A stretch of 64,000 bases of DNA from contig JAHDFP010000013.1 of assembly GCA_020628095.1 (NCBI GenBank), positions 1-64,000 on the forward strand. Reading direction: 5' to 3'. The notes under the pieces are model-generated. The model was not told the origin of the DNA and searched no databases. It worked only from the letters and a program-made list of their open reading frames with translations. The stretch comes from Saprospiraceae bacterium (GTDB taxonomy: Bacteria; Bacteroidota; Bacteroidia; Chitinophagales; Saprospiraceae). Shown one piece after another: positions 18,354-25,870 of the stretch. Both the position numbers and the translations under genes were made by a program. Positions within the stretch are counted from its first letter, which is position 1. Each line of letters starts with the position of its first letter.

Positions 18354-19637
18354 CTACACTCCTCCGTTAAGACTATCCTGTAAGTCTTTTAATTCGTCCC
18401 ACATCCCTTTGCTGGCGAACTTGGCTTGCTGAGGCCAGGTTGTTGGGTTGTGCATTTTATATCTTGGTCCTGCTGCAAGTAATATTTCCTTTATTGCATC
18501 TGGCTCTAATTCTGATAATTGCTGGAAGGTCGTAACGCCCGCATCATTGAGTATGCTCGCTATTTTAGGGCCTATGCCTTCTATTTTGTCCAATTCATCT
18601 TTGACTGCATCACTCGAAGCAACTACTTCTGATGATTCTGCAGCTGTACTTGTTTCTTCTATTGATTCCTGAGTGGCTGTACTTGTATCGCTTCCTTTAT
18701 TGACTCTTCTTTCTACAATAGATCCCTCCATCGTCGTTCGCGTCTCATTGACAACGGTTTTGGATACCTCCACTTGGGAAATATTGGCAATCATATTCTG
18801 AAGCGTATCCATGTCTATTTGCTTGACAACCTCTACTTCTTTGACTATTTCCACTGGGACTTCTCTGATGACTTCGACCTCCACTTCTTTTATCACTTCT
18901 ACAGGTATCTCCTTGATCACTTCTCTGACCACTTCTTTTTCTACGATAACTTCCACTGGCACTTCCTTGACCACTTCTACTTCCTTGATAATTTCTACTT
19001 CTTTAGGTACTGCCACTTCTTTGATGACCTCTACTTGACGTATAACTTCTCGCGGCACTTCTTTGACGACTTCTACTTCTTTTATTACTTCTACATTCCT
19101 GATCACCTCTACAGGTACTTCTCTTATGACCTCTACTTCTTTTATCACCTCCACAGGTATTTCTTTATGTACCTCCACTTCTTTGATAACTTCTACTTCT
19201 TTTATCATTTCTACTGGTACCTCTTTTATAACCTCTACTTCTTTTATCACTTCTATTTCTTTAGTGACAGGCACTTCTTTGACCACTTCCACTTGCTTGA
19301 TGACTTCCACCTCTTTGATAACTTCTACAGGAACCTCTTTCACCACTTCTACCTCTTTGATGACTTCTACAGGCACTTCTTTCACTTGTGCTGACTGAGC
19401 CAATCTAAGGTCCGTTAGACTCTGTTGATAGCTTCTGTTTAGCGAGTTGTATTTTTGATCATACTCATCGACCTCATTTGTTTTAGATATAAGGTTTTGG
19501 CTTAGAGTAGAGATCTGTGTTGTGTGACTTTTAATCTGTCGGTCATATTCAGATGTATCAAATTTTCGACTATACCCTATCAAAAATCCGAGTAAAGCTG
19601 AACCGAGACTAAATATTAAAGGTATTAGAGTACACAT
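18354..19637 (-). CDS. Membrane-anchored KEV(E/P)V-repeat protein with C-terminal helix-hairpin-helix domain
   Basis: A 427-residue protein built of a transmembrane helix (about 4-22), a coiled-coil-like segment (about 28-80), about 190 residues of repeats (85-271) of the type (V/I)KEV(E/P)V, a Ser/Thr/Glu-rich linker, and a C-terminal domain (347-427) beginning DELDKIEGIGPKIASIL. That domain is a helix-hairpin-helix of the kind annotated as predicted 5' DNA nuclease or L21/L17-associated. The alternating charge and valine pattern suggests a long extended rod. It lies 27 bases after an OmpA-like gene, in the same operon. The function is unknown; a tether linking the envelope to DNA or to another partner is a guess. 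Confidence 0.75.
   Translation of the reverse strand: MCTLIPLIFSLGSALLGFLIGYSRKFDTSEYDRQIKSHTTQISTLSQNLISKTNEVDEYDQKYNSLNRSYQQSLTDLRLAQSAQVKEVPVEVIKEVEVVKEVPVEVIKEVEVIKQVEVVKEVPVTKEIEVIKEVEVIKEVPVEMIKEVEVIKEVEVHKEIPVEVIKEVEVIREVPVEVIRNVEVIKEVEVVKEVPREVIRQVEVIKEVAVPKEVEIIKEVEVVKEVPVEVIVEKEVVREVIKEIPVEVIKEVEVEVIREVPVEIVKEVEVVKQIDMDTLQNMIANISQVEVSKTVVNETRTTMEGSIVERRVNKGSDTSTATQESIEETSTAAESSEVVASSDAVKDELDKIEGIGPKIASILNDAGVTTFQQLSELEPDAIKEILLAAGPRYKMHNPTTWPQQAKFASKGMWDELKDLQDSLNGGV
18811..19394 (-). repeat. Degenerate tandem repeats coding for KEV(E/P)V units
   Basis: The DNA for residues 85 to about 275 of the repeat protein is made of near-repeats of 15-24 bases based on GAAGT(A/G/T)... units. 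The repetition also keeps other frames open on the plus strand, giving Phe/Tyr- and Thr/Ser-rich readings with no biological meaning. Confidence 0.8.
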
Positions 19638-19664
19638 AATATTGTTGGATTTATTTTGATTCTA

Positions 19665-20201
19665 TTAATTATTAGGAACTCCGATGGCAACGGCCACGCC
19701 TTGCGAAAGGACGCCATCGCTGATGCAATCATTTTGGACCAATCGAGAAGTTTTAATTATCTGATCAGGACTCACACCAAGACCTATAAAATAGGCTTTT
19801 ACATTATCAGCTCTTGCTAATCCAAGATTGTCATACTCCGAATTATTCGCTTCGTCCGCCGTGTAACATCCTTTGATTTGGATTTTTCTAGCAGCATCAT
19901 CTGAGAGATAATCGACAACATCATCTAGGTTAGTCTCCAATTCAACTGATAACTCGTTGAAATCGGCGTTGGATGACGCAAATTGGAAATTCTCGTCCGA
20001 GACGACATTAAAATCAGATTCTATGTCAATAAATGACAAACTAGATACGCAGTCATACACCTTGGAATCTGTTGTTGCGACTGCGACTGCAGCGGCTTTA
20101 TCAGCGGTAGTCGTTGCTGTGTCGCCGCACAAATATTTTTTACACATGAAATATCCTAAAATGAGCCATGCGATAAGAAGAATGATATATAAAACTCTCA
20201 T
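19665..20201 (-). CDS. OmpA-like domain protein, membrane-anchored
   Basis: A 178-residue protein with an N-terminal hydrophobic anchor (about 3-19) and a degenerate OmpA-like domain (about 55-178). The recognisable part is LARADNVKAYFIGLGVSPDQI (about 128-148), equivalent to the helix after the peptidoglycan-binding loop; the usual NxxLSxxRA loop reads YDNLGLARADNV. It is co-transcribed with the KEV-repeat protein 27 bases downstream, so it may be the envelope-binding partner of that rod-like protein. Confidence 0.75.
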   Translation of the reverse strand: MRVLYIILLIAWLILGYFMCKKYLCGDTATTTADKAAAVAVATTDSKVYDCVSSLSFIDIESDFNVVSDENFQFASSNADFNELSVELETNLDDVVDYLSDDAARKIQIKGCYTADEANNSEYDNLGLARADNVKAYFIGLGVSPDQIIKTSRLVQNDCISDGVLSQGVAVAIGVPNN

Positions 20202-20472
20202 AAGGTTTAATTTAGAATAGGAAAACTTTTAAATGGGAATCGATTTGCAGAAATACTGGGGAAATAGAAACTGAAAAAATTCCAAAACACAGACTTTATA
20301 GGTATAATAGAACTTAGATTAAGAGTAAAATCCTCATCTATTATTATATAAAGATTAGTGTTAAGGTGTTTTTTGTTCATTTTCAAGATAAAACATATTA
20401 AGAAAATCAATAATCATTCCAATTATAGAACTCATTAGAGAACTTCTTCCATGTTATAACACAATATCAACT
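20202..20472. other. AT-rich intergenic region
   Basis: 271 bases between divergent genes. A 67-codon reading frame on the minus strand (20207-20410) has no protein-like composition and I do not call it. I see no clear hairpin or repeat; it must hold the promoters of the OmpA-like operon and the M28 peptidase. Confidence 0.4.
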
Positions 20473-21831
20473 ATGTATAAACTCTCAATAGTTCTTGTCT
20501 TTCTTATTTTAACAACTCATGCCATCAGTCAATCACCAGCGCAGTATGACAACAGACTAGCTGATATCGCTAATGCACCATCCGCACAAAGAATAAAGAC
20601 AGACATAGAAAAACTTGTCTCCTTCGGCACGAGACATACCCTATCTGATACAACCTCCGAAAGTCGAGGAATAGGTGCTGCTCGGAGGTGGATAAAATCC
20701 GAATTCGAAAATATATCCTCCGCATGTAACGACTGCCTAGAAGTATCCTATAACAATGGTCTCATCAAATCAGGAGAATCCAGACGAATACCAGAAGACA
20801 CATGGATAGTCAATGTGATGGCCATACAAAGAGGTACACAATTTCCTGATAGGTACATCATCATGTCGGGTGACATAGACTCTCGAGTCAGCGACCCGTT
20901 AGATGGAGTCTCTGACTCGCCAGGTGCTAATGACAACGCCTCTGGCATGGCAGGTACTATAGAGGCGGCAAGAGTCCTTACGCAATACTCATTCCCTACA
21001 TCCATTATATATGTTGGTCTGTCTGGAGAAGAACAGGGCCTATTCGGGGGAAAAATACTAGCTCAATATGCCAAAGAACAAGAATGGGATATCATCGGAA
21101 TACTCAATAATGACATGATCGGAAATATCAGAGGCGTCGATGGTGTGATAGACAATACATCCTTTCGCGTGTTTTCCGAGCCTAACCCACCTAATCCTGA
21201 CAAACAACAACTGATCTGGAACAGATTCTATGGCGGCGAAGTGGATGGACCTTCTCGACAGCTAGCCCGATATGTGGACGCCATGACAGAAAAATATATG
21301 ACCAATCTGGATGCCACGATGATATATAGATTAGACAGATTCGGTAGAGGGGGGCATCATAGACCGTTTAATGATGCGGGTTTTCCGGGTGTCAGAATTA
21401 TGGAAACTCACGAAAATTATGATATGCAGCATCAGGATATAAGAGAAGAAGATGGCAAAAAATACGGCGATGTCATAGAGGGCGTGGATTTTGACTATGC
21501 TGCCAAGCTAACTGCTGTCAATGCGATTACCTTGGCTAGCATAGCATGGTCTCCTAAGCCGCCCGCATTCGTGATGATCGGTGGTGCCGTACAGCCGAGT
21601 ACAAGACTCAAGTGGGACCCTGTAGATGATCCTAATCTTATGGGTTATAAAGTCTATTGGAGAGATACAACCTCCCCTATCTGGCAATATTCGCGTTGGG
21701 TCGGAAAAGAGACTGATGTAACACTAGATAATATTATTATAGATAATTATTTATTCGGTGTAGCTTCTGTCAATAAAGAAGGTAATGAAAGTATTATCAG
21801 CTATCCTAGGACTTTGATACCAAGACGATAG
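20473..21831 (+). CDS. Exported M28 family peptidase
   Basis: A 452-residue protein with a signal peptide (1-19), an M28 aminopeptidase-like domain and a C-terminal fibronectin-like domain (about 355-450). Metal and catalytic motifs are PGANDNASG (Asp154), LSGEEQGLFGG (Glu186, Glu187), NNDMIGN (Asp214) and the late ETHENYDMQHQ. The first motif, usually GHxDS, reads Gly133-Asp-Ile-Asp136-Ser, so one zinc ligand is Asp instead of His. It may be a recognised subgroup with altered metal binding. It would degrade peptides in the periplasm or outside the cell. Confidence 0.88.
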   Translation: MYKLSIVLVFLILTTHAISQSPAQYDNRLADIANAPSAQRIKTDIEKLVSFGTRHTLSDTTSESRGIGAARRWIKSEFENISSACNDCLEVSYNNGLIKSGESRRIPEDTWIVNVMAIQRGTQFPDRYIIMSGDIDSRVSDPLDGVSDSPGANDNASGMAGTIEAARVLTQYSFPTSIIYVGLSGEEQGLFGGKILAQYAKEQEWDIIGILNNDMIGNIRGVDGVIDNTSFRVFSEPNPPNPDKQQLIWNRFYGGEVDGPSRQLARYVDAMTEKYMTNLDATMIYRLDRFGRGGHHRPFNDAGFPGVRIMETHENYDMQHQDIREEDGKKYGDVIEGVDFDYAAKLTAVNAITLASIAWSPKPPAFVMIGGAVQPSTRLKWDPVDDPNLMGYKVYWRDTTSPIWQYSRWVGKETDVTLDNIIIDNYLFGVASVNKEGNESIISYPRTLIPRR

Positions 21832-21847
21832 TGAAGGAGTTAAGACC

Positions 21848-22744
21848 TTAGTTCATATTGATTTTCTCAGGTGGAAAAAGCACCTTTATAGAGAGGGGTT
21901 CTATCCGAAAATGGAGCTTGCCCTCAAATGAAAAACTTTCTCCATCGATGTGATAGTAATAAGGCTTAGTTGTACTTATTGTTACTTCTCTGGACTTTAT
22001 AGTTTTCACTAACGGGCTTTTGTAGATGCTCTTATTAAGCATGCGCCAAGAAGATATGACTGTCCTGAACAAAGAAGCCTCTTGGATACAAACAATGTCC
22101 AACATACCATCCGTCAACTCCGCCAATGGTGCGATGGTAAAATGATAACCGTACATTGCTGAGTTAGCAACAGCAATAGTGGTAAACTTACCTTCTATTA
22201 TTTCTTGGCCCGTATCTATAGTGAAATGCTCTGCATTGAATTTTCCCATCTCTTGCCTGACCATCTTAAGGTACATCTGTAGACCTCTTTTCTCTTGATT
22301 ATCAGCCTTATAGGCGATTAGTGCATCAAAACCGATACCAGCAAGATTAAGAAAAAAGACATCATTGACATAGCAGGAGTCGATTAACTTAGGCTCGGCA
22401 ACATTGAGTTTTTTAATCGCTTTTACGAAGTTACGACCCATTCCTATATGCATGGCAAAACCATTACCAGAGCCACTAGGAATAATGCCGAGTACGGTAT
22501 CAGTACCCACAAGGGCCTTAGCCACCTCATTGACTGTTCCATCACCGCCACAGGCTACGACAATATCGACGCCCTCAGAGACAGCTTGAGTGGCTAATGT
22601 GGTGGCGTGAGATTTACTTTCTGTTCTGGCGCAGGTAAAATCAAATTTGTTGTGATCTAGATTTTCTTGGATCAGTTTTTCGGGATTCTCATGTTTATTA
22701 TTTCCTGAGAATGGATTTATTATGAACAGAACCTTTTTTCGCAT
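21848..22744 (-). CDS. Diacylglycerol kinase-family lipid kinase (YegS/DagK-like)
   Basis: A 298-residue soluble kinase. The catalytic domain shows NPFSGN (about 10-15), the nucleotide-binding GGDGTVNEVAKAL (about 65-77) and IPSGSGNGFAMHI (about 87-99), all diagnostic of the DAGK/sphingosine kinase/YegS superfamily. It would phosphorylate a lipid such as diacylglycerol at the inner membrane. The exact substrate is not decided by the sequence. It ends 17 bases from the convergent M28 gene and stands alone after the terminator at 22745-22783. Confidence 0.9.
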   Translation of the reverse strand: MRKKVLFIINPFSGNNKHENPEKLIQENLDHNKFDFTCARTESKSHATTLATQAVSEGVDIVVACGGDGTVNEVAKALVGTDTVLGIIPSGSGNGFAMHIGMGRNFVKAIKKLNVAEPKLIDSCYVNDVFFLNLAGIGFDALIAYKADNQEKRGLQMYLKMVRQEMGKFNAEHFTIDTGQEIIEGKFTTIAVANSAMYGYHFTIAPLAELTDGMLDIVCIQEASLFRTVISSWRMLNKSIYKSPLVKTIKSREVTISTTKPYYYHIDGESFSFEGKLHFRIEPLSIKVLFPPEKINMN

Positions 22745-22783
22745 AAAAAAAAATCCTTAAACCATTATGATTTAAGGATTTTC
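22745..22783 (-). terminator. Rho-independent terminator after the PAP2-like gene
   Basis: On the minus strand AATCCTTAAA and TTTAAGGATT pair around a loop of about nine bases, followed by a run of nine T (22753-22745). Confidence 0.85.
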
Positions 22784-22817
22784 AAATATAATAATCTTTA
22801 CTCCTATTTGATATGTA

Positions 22818-25727
22818 TTAATTCATTTTGAATATTCTCTCTGTGTAGTATACCTCGTCCTGCGCATCATAGACCTGCATATAATAGACACCTATAGGCA
22901 GATCCGTTAAGTCCATATTGAGAAAATTATTCTGGACATTATCACTTTGGATCATTACTAGTTGTCCTACATAATCGAAGATACGAATGGTACACTCTTC
23001 GTTTTGATCTATGCGTATTTCTACTTCCCCAGAAAAAGGATTAGGAAAGACCTTGGATGCGGCATAGTAATCATATCCGCTACAATCCTCATCTATACCG
23101 TTATCTGCTATATCCTCCGCTCCTGGATAGGTGTCAGAGTCGTCATCATTACAGTCTGTATTATCCACGACGAATCCTACTGGTGGCACAGTGATACAGG
23201 TATCCGCAAAGATCTCCGCATTACCAAAGCCATCACCATCAAAGTCTAAGTAATAGCGGTTTTTATCCAAGCCCTCATCTGCTCTGCCATCGCAATTATT
23301 ATCTATGGCATCACATACCTCTCTCACGCCCGGATTGATCATCGGATCTACATCGTTACAGTCCAGATCATTAGTCACGAAACCCGTCGGTGCAAAGGCA
23401 ATACAAGTATCTGCCGTCACCATCAGATCACCATATCCGTCGCCGTCATTATCAAAGTAATATCTATTCTTAACTAACCCTTCGTCCGCATTGCCATCAC
23501 AGTTATTATCTATGGCATCACATATCTCGGCGATACTTGGATTAATCATAGGGTCATCATCGTTACAATCTCTATTATTAGTCACATAACCAAATGGCGC
23601 ATAGGTAATACAGGTATCATAAGTCATCGCCAGATTACCAAAACCATCACCATCAAGGTCTAAGAAGTACGTATTAAGAGGTAGATCATTATCTATCACG
23701 CCAGAGCAATCATTGTCCTTTCCATCGCATACCTCTGGTAAGCCAGGATTGATCTCTGGATCGGTATCATCACAATCGAGATAGTTATAGTATCCATCAT
23801 TATCTGCATCTACGAAGAAGTAAGTCTCTGCCTTAGCCACAACGTCTTCTGCAACTGCGATGCCTATCCTTCTACCCGGTATATCATCCGCGGGCGGATG
23901 TATCCCACCCCATATCCTCGATAGACTGCACTGATCAGAAGCATCCCGATAAGTCGCCCATTGTAATTCTATGTCTATACTCGGACCATCCTCAAAGACT
24001 AAGAACTCATTCCGAGGACATTCAAATACGCCCATACCTCCAGGAAAAAACTCATCCCCCGTAAAGTAAGTCAGCACCTCCGCGGCCGCCCTCGAATAAG
24101 TAGAGTGCCCTGACACATACCCTGCAAAAGGTGGCGTAACGAAAGTCGGTCTCTGATAAGGCCACCACCCCTCCGCCAGGATCCACCCCGTCCCTGCAAC
24201 ATCAAATTCTGGCTCGTCTATGAATTCTGGTCCTCTCCAGGCCTTTACTTTTATCTTACCCACATTCTCCCCATTATCACCAGCCAATTCGTCATCCGCA
24301 TTAACAAGTTCTATATAATCTGGTATCAAAGGAATGCCTGATGCGTTATAACTTGGTAGGCTGGGATCGGTGCTCTGCCCTCTTTGCGCCATCGTTCTGA
24401 TAGCAGATACTGGTCTGAGATAATCATACCAGCCTTTTACACCCCATGCTGATATAGCACAGTCATGCATCGCCCCTCCTAACATAAAATAAGACTTAAC
24501 ATCCCATTCTAATTCGTCGATGTCCTCTCCCATACCTCTATATTTTCTTACCGCCTGTGGGTGATCGTTAACATAATTAAGTATCGTAAACCAATGCCCT
24601 GGAGGTGTCTCTGAGTCAGGACCATCTGCCCAGAACTCTGCCAGTATTCTGGCGTAGTCTCCGAGTGGGACAATTTGTGGCTCATAAGGCTGACCTGTAC
24701 TTGGGTTCTCGTCCCATCCTCTGCTGCTATCGCCTCCTTCTATCAGATTATAAAAATCGAAATACTCATCTGCATTATCTGGTAATGACTCTATGTTACC
24801 TATACTCGCAGGAGATATGTCGATCATCTCGCTATTACTCGGATCGAGGTGACTGGACCAGACGGATACCAGAGCGAACCCAAGTTTGTAATTTTCTGAA
24901 TCCGAATCAGTACCATCGATTGTCATATATGGTGGTGGTCCCGGATCATGATAGACATAATACTCAAAGTCATCTCGCTCATAAATCGTCAAATCATCCG
25001 TACTCAATGCAAATGGAACAACCTGCCCCCACTCAGGACTAAGAAACTCTAGTACATCGCCTTCTATAGGGTTACCTGCTTGATCCACGTTTTGCTCTAG
25101 TAGCAAAGGTTGCCATCTATTAGGGTCGATTACTTCTGCTTCGCCAGGCATATCCATAATCAATGGATCATTAAGCGGCTCATAGAATCTGTTCCTGAAA
25201 TTAAGTTGTTCCCAAGCGTTATCCTGTAGTCCAAATTGGATCATCTGATCGGCGATATAATTACCCAGCGCGGCAGGGTCGCCAGTGCTATAATCAGTAG
25301 ATGTGAAACTAAGATTATATCCCATATCAATCATCTTCCTCGATATACTGGTAAATATGTTTCCTGCTCCCGGAGAAAAACTAAACCTCCTTATCATCAG
25401 TCGATACATGGCATAACTTATAGCCGTTTCTATATCTTCTTGTGGTGTCGCCGATACAGGGATACCATCAAAAGGACAGGTATAATTACCAACCGTCTTA
25501 CCTAAGAAAAAAGGCTCTGCTACTTCGTCATGGATCGCCCAGATGTCATACATCATGACTGAGCTATGCCATAGATTACGAGCATGCACCGTCGGACGGG
25601 CGAAATCATTTCTAATGGCATTGAGTAATTCTTCGTTCCACTCTCTGGCGATCGAATGCTGCGCCTGAGACTGAACAGAAACCATAACTAAGAGAATATA
25701 CAATACCAGGTGATTAAGTCTTCTCAT
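22818..25727 (-). CDS. Secreted PAP2/vanadium-haloperoxidase-like protein with MopE-type repeats and T9SS sorting domain
   Basis: A 969-residue protein with a signal peptide (1 to about 22). The PAP2/haloperoxidase signature is complete: Lys431-x6-Arg438-Pro439, Ser539-Gly540-His541, and Ser603-Arg604...His610...Asp614. Four Asp- and Cys-rich putative metal-binding (MopE) repeats follow (about 640-880), each with a D-x-DG-(F/Y)G motif and a CDxxDNNCDG motif. The last 75 residues start VFPNPFSG and form a type A T9SS sorting domain. Export through the outer membrane is well supported; whether it is a phosphatase or a haloperoxidase is open. Confidence 0.9.
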   Translation of the reverse strand: MRRLNHLVLYILLVMVSVQSQAQHSIAREWNEELLNAIRNDFARPTVHARNLWHSSVMMYDIWAIHDEVAEPFFLGKTVGNYTCPFDGIPVSATPQEDIETAISYAMYRLMIRRFSFSPGAGNIFTSISRKMIDMGYNLSFTSTDYSTGDPAALGNYIADQMIQFGLQDNAWEQLNFRNRFYEPLNDPLIMDMPGEAEVIDPNRWQPLLLEQNVDQAGNPIEGDVLEFLSPEWGQVVPFALSTDDLTIYERDDFEYYVYHDPGPPPYMTIDGTDSDSENYKLGFALVSVWSSHLDPSNSEMIDISPASIGNIESLPDNADEYFDFYNLIEGGDSSRGWDENPSTGQPYEPQIVPLGDYARILAEFWADGPDSETPPGHWFTILNYVNDHPQAVRKYRGMGEDIDELEWDVKSYFMLGGAMHDCAISAWGVKGWYDYLRPVSAIRTMAQRGQSTDPSLPSYNASGIPLIPDYIELVNADDELAGDNGENVGKIKVKAWRGPEFIDEPEFDVAGTGWILAEGWWPYQRPTFVTPPFAGYVSGHSTYSRAAAEVLTYFTGDEFFPGGMGVFECPRNEFLVFEDGPSIDIELQWATYRDASDQCSLSRIWGGIHPPADDIPGRRIGIAVAEDVVAKAETYFFVDADNDGYYNYLDCDDTDPEINPGLPEVCDGKDNDCSGVIDNDLPLNTYFLDLDGDGFGNLAMTYDTCITYAPFGYVTNNRDCNDDDPMINPSIAEICDAIDNNCDGNADEGLVKNRYYFDNDGDGYGDLMVTADTCIAFAPTGFVTNDLDCNDVDPMINPGVREVCDAIDNNCDGRADEGLDKNRYYLDFDGDGFGNAEIFADTCITVPPVGFVVDNTDCNDDDSDTYPGAEDIADNGIDEDCSGYDYYAASKVFPNPFSGEVEIRIDQNEECTIRIFDYVGQLVMIQSDNVQNNFLNMDLTDLPIGVYYMQVYDAQDEVYYTERIFKMN

Positions 25728-25870
25728 GTGTAAATCTTAGTATTAAAAAACTGATTATAAGACCTGTAAAGATATTAAATATTCTTAATATGTCTTATCG
25801 GCGGGTTGTTAATGCAGGTCTCTTATTCTATACAAAATAATCCAAAGGATGTTTAAAAGTCAACTATCTT

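Noticed and set aside
18774-19394. 206-codon plus-strand frame rich in Phe, Tyr and Asp, and Thr/Ser-rich frames beside it
   Set aside because: They are the antisense reading of the KEV(E/P)V repeat DNA; the low-complexity pattern follows from the repeat and has no independent support.
18811-19394. Tandem repeats considered as a CRISPR array
   Set aside because: The units are coding, of unequal length, have no unique spacers, and translate into regular KEV(E/P)V peptides.
20207-20410. 67-codon minus-strand frame in the gap between the OmpA-like and M28 genes
   Set aside because: Composition is not protein-like, it overlaps the start region of the OmpA-like gene, and it has no recognisable domain.
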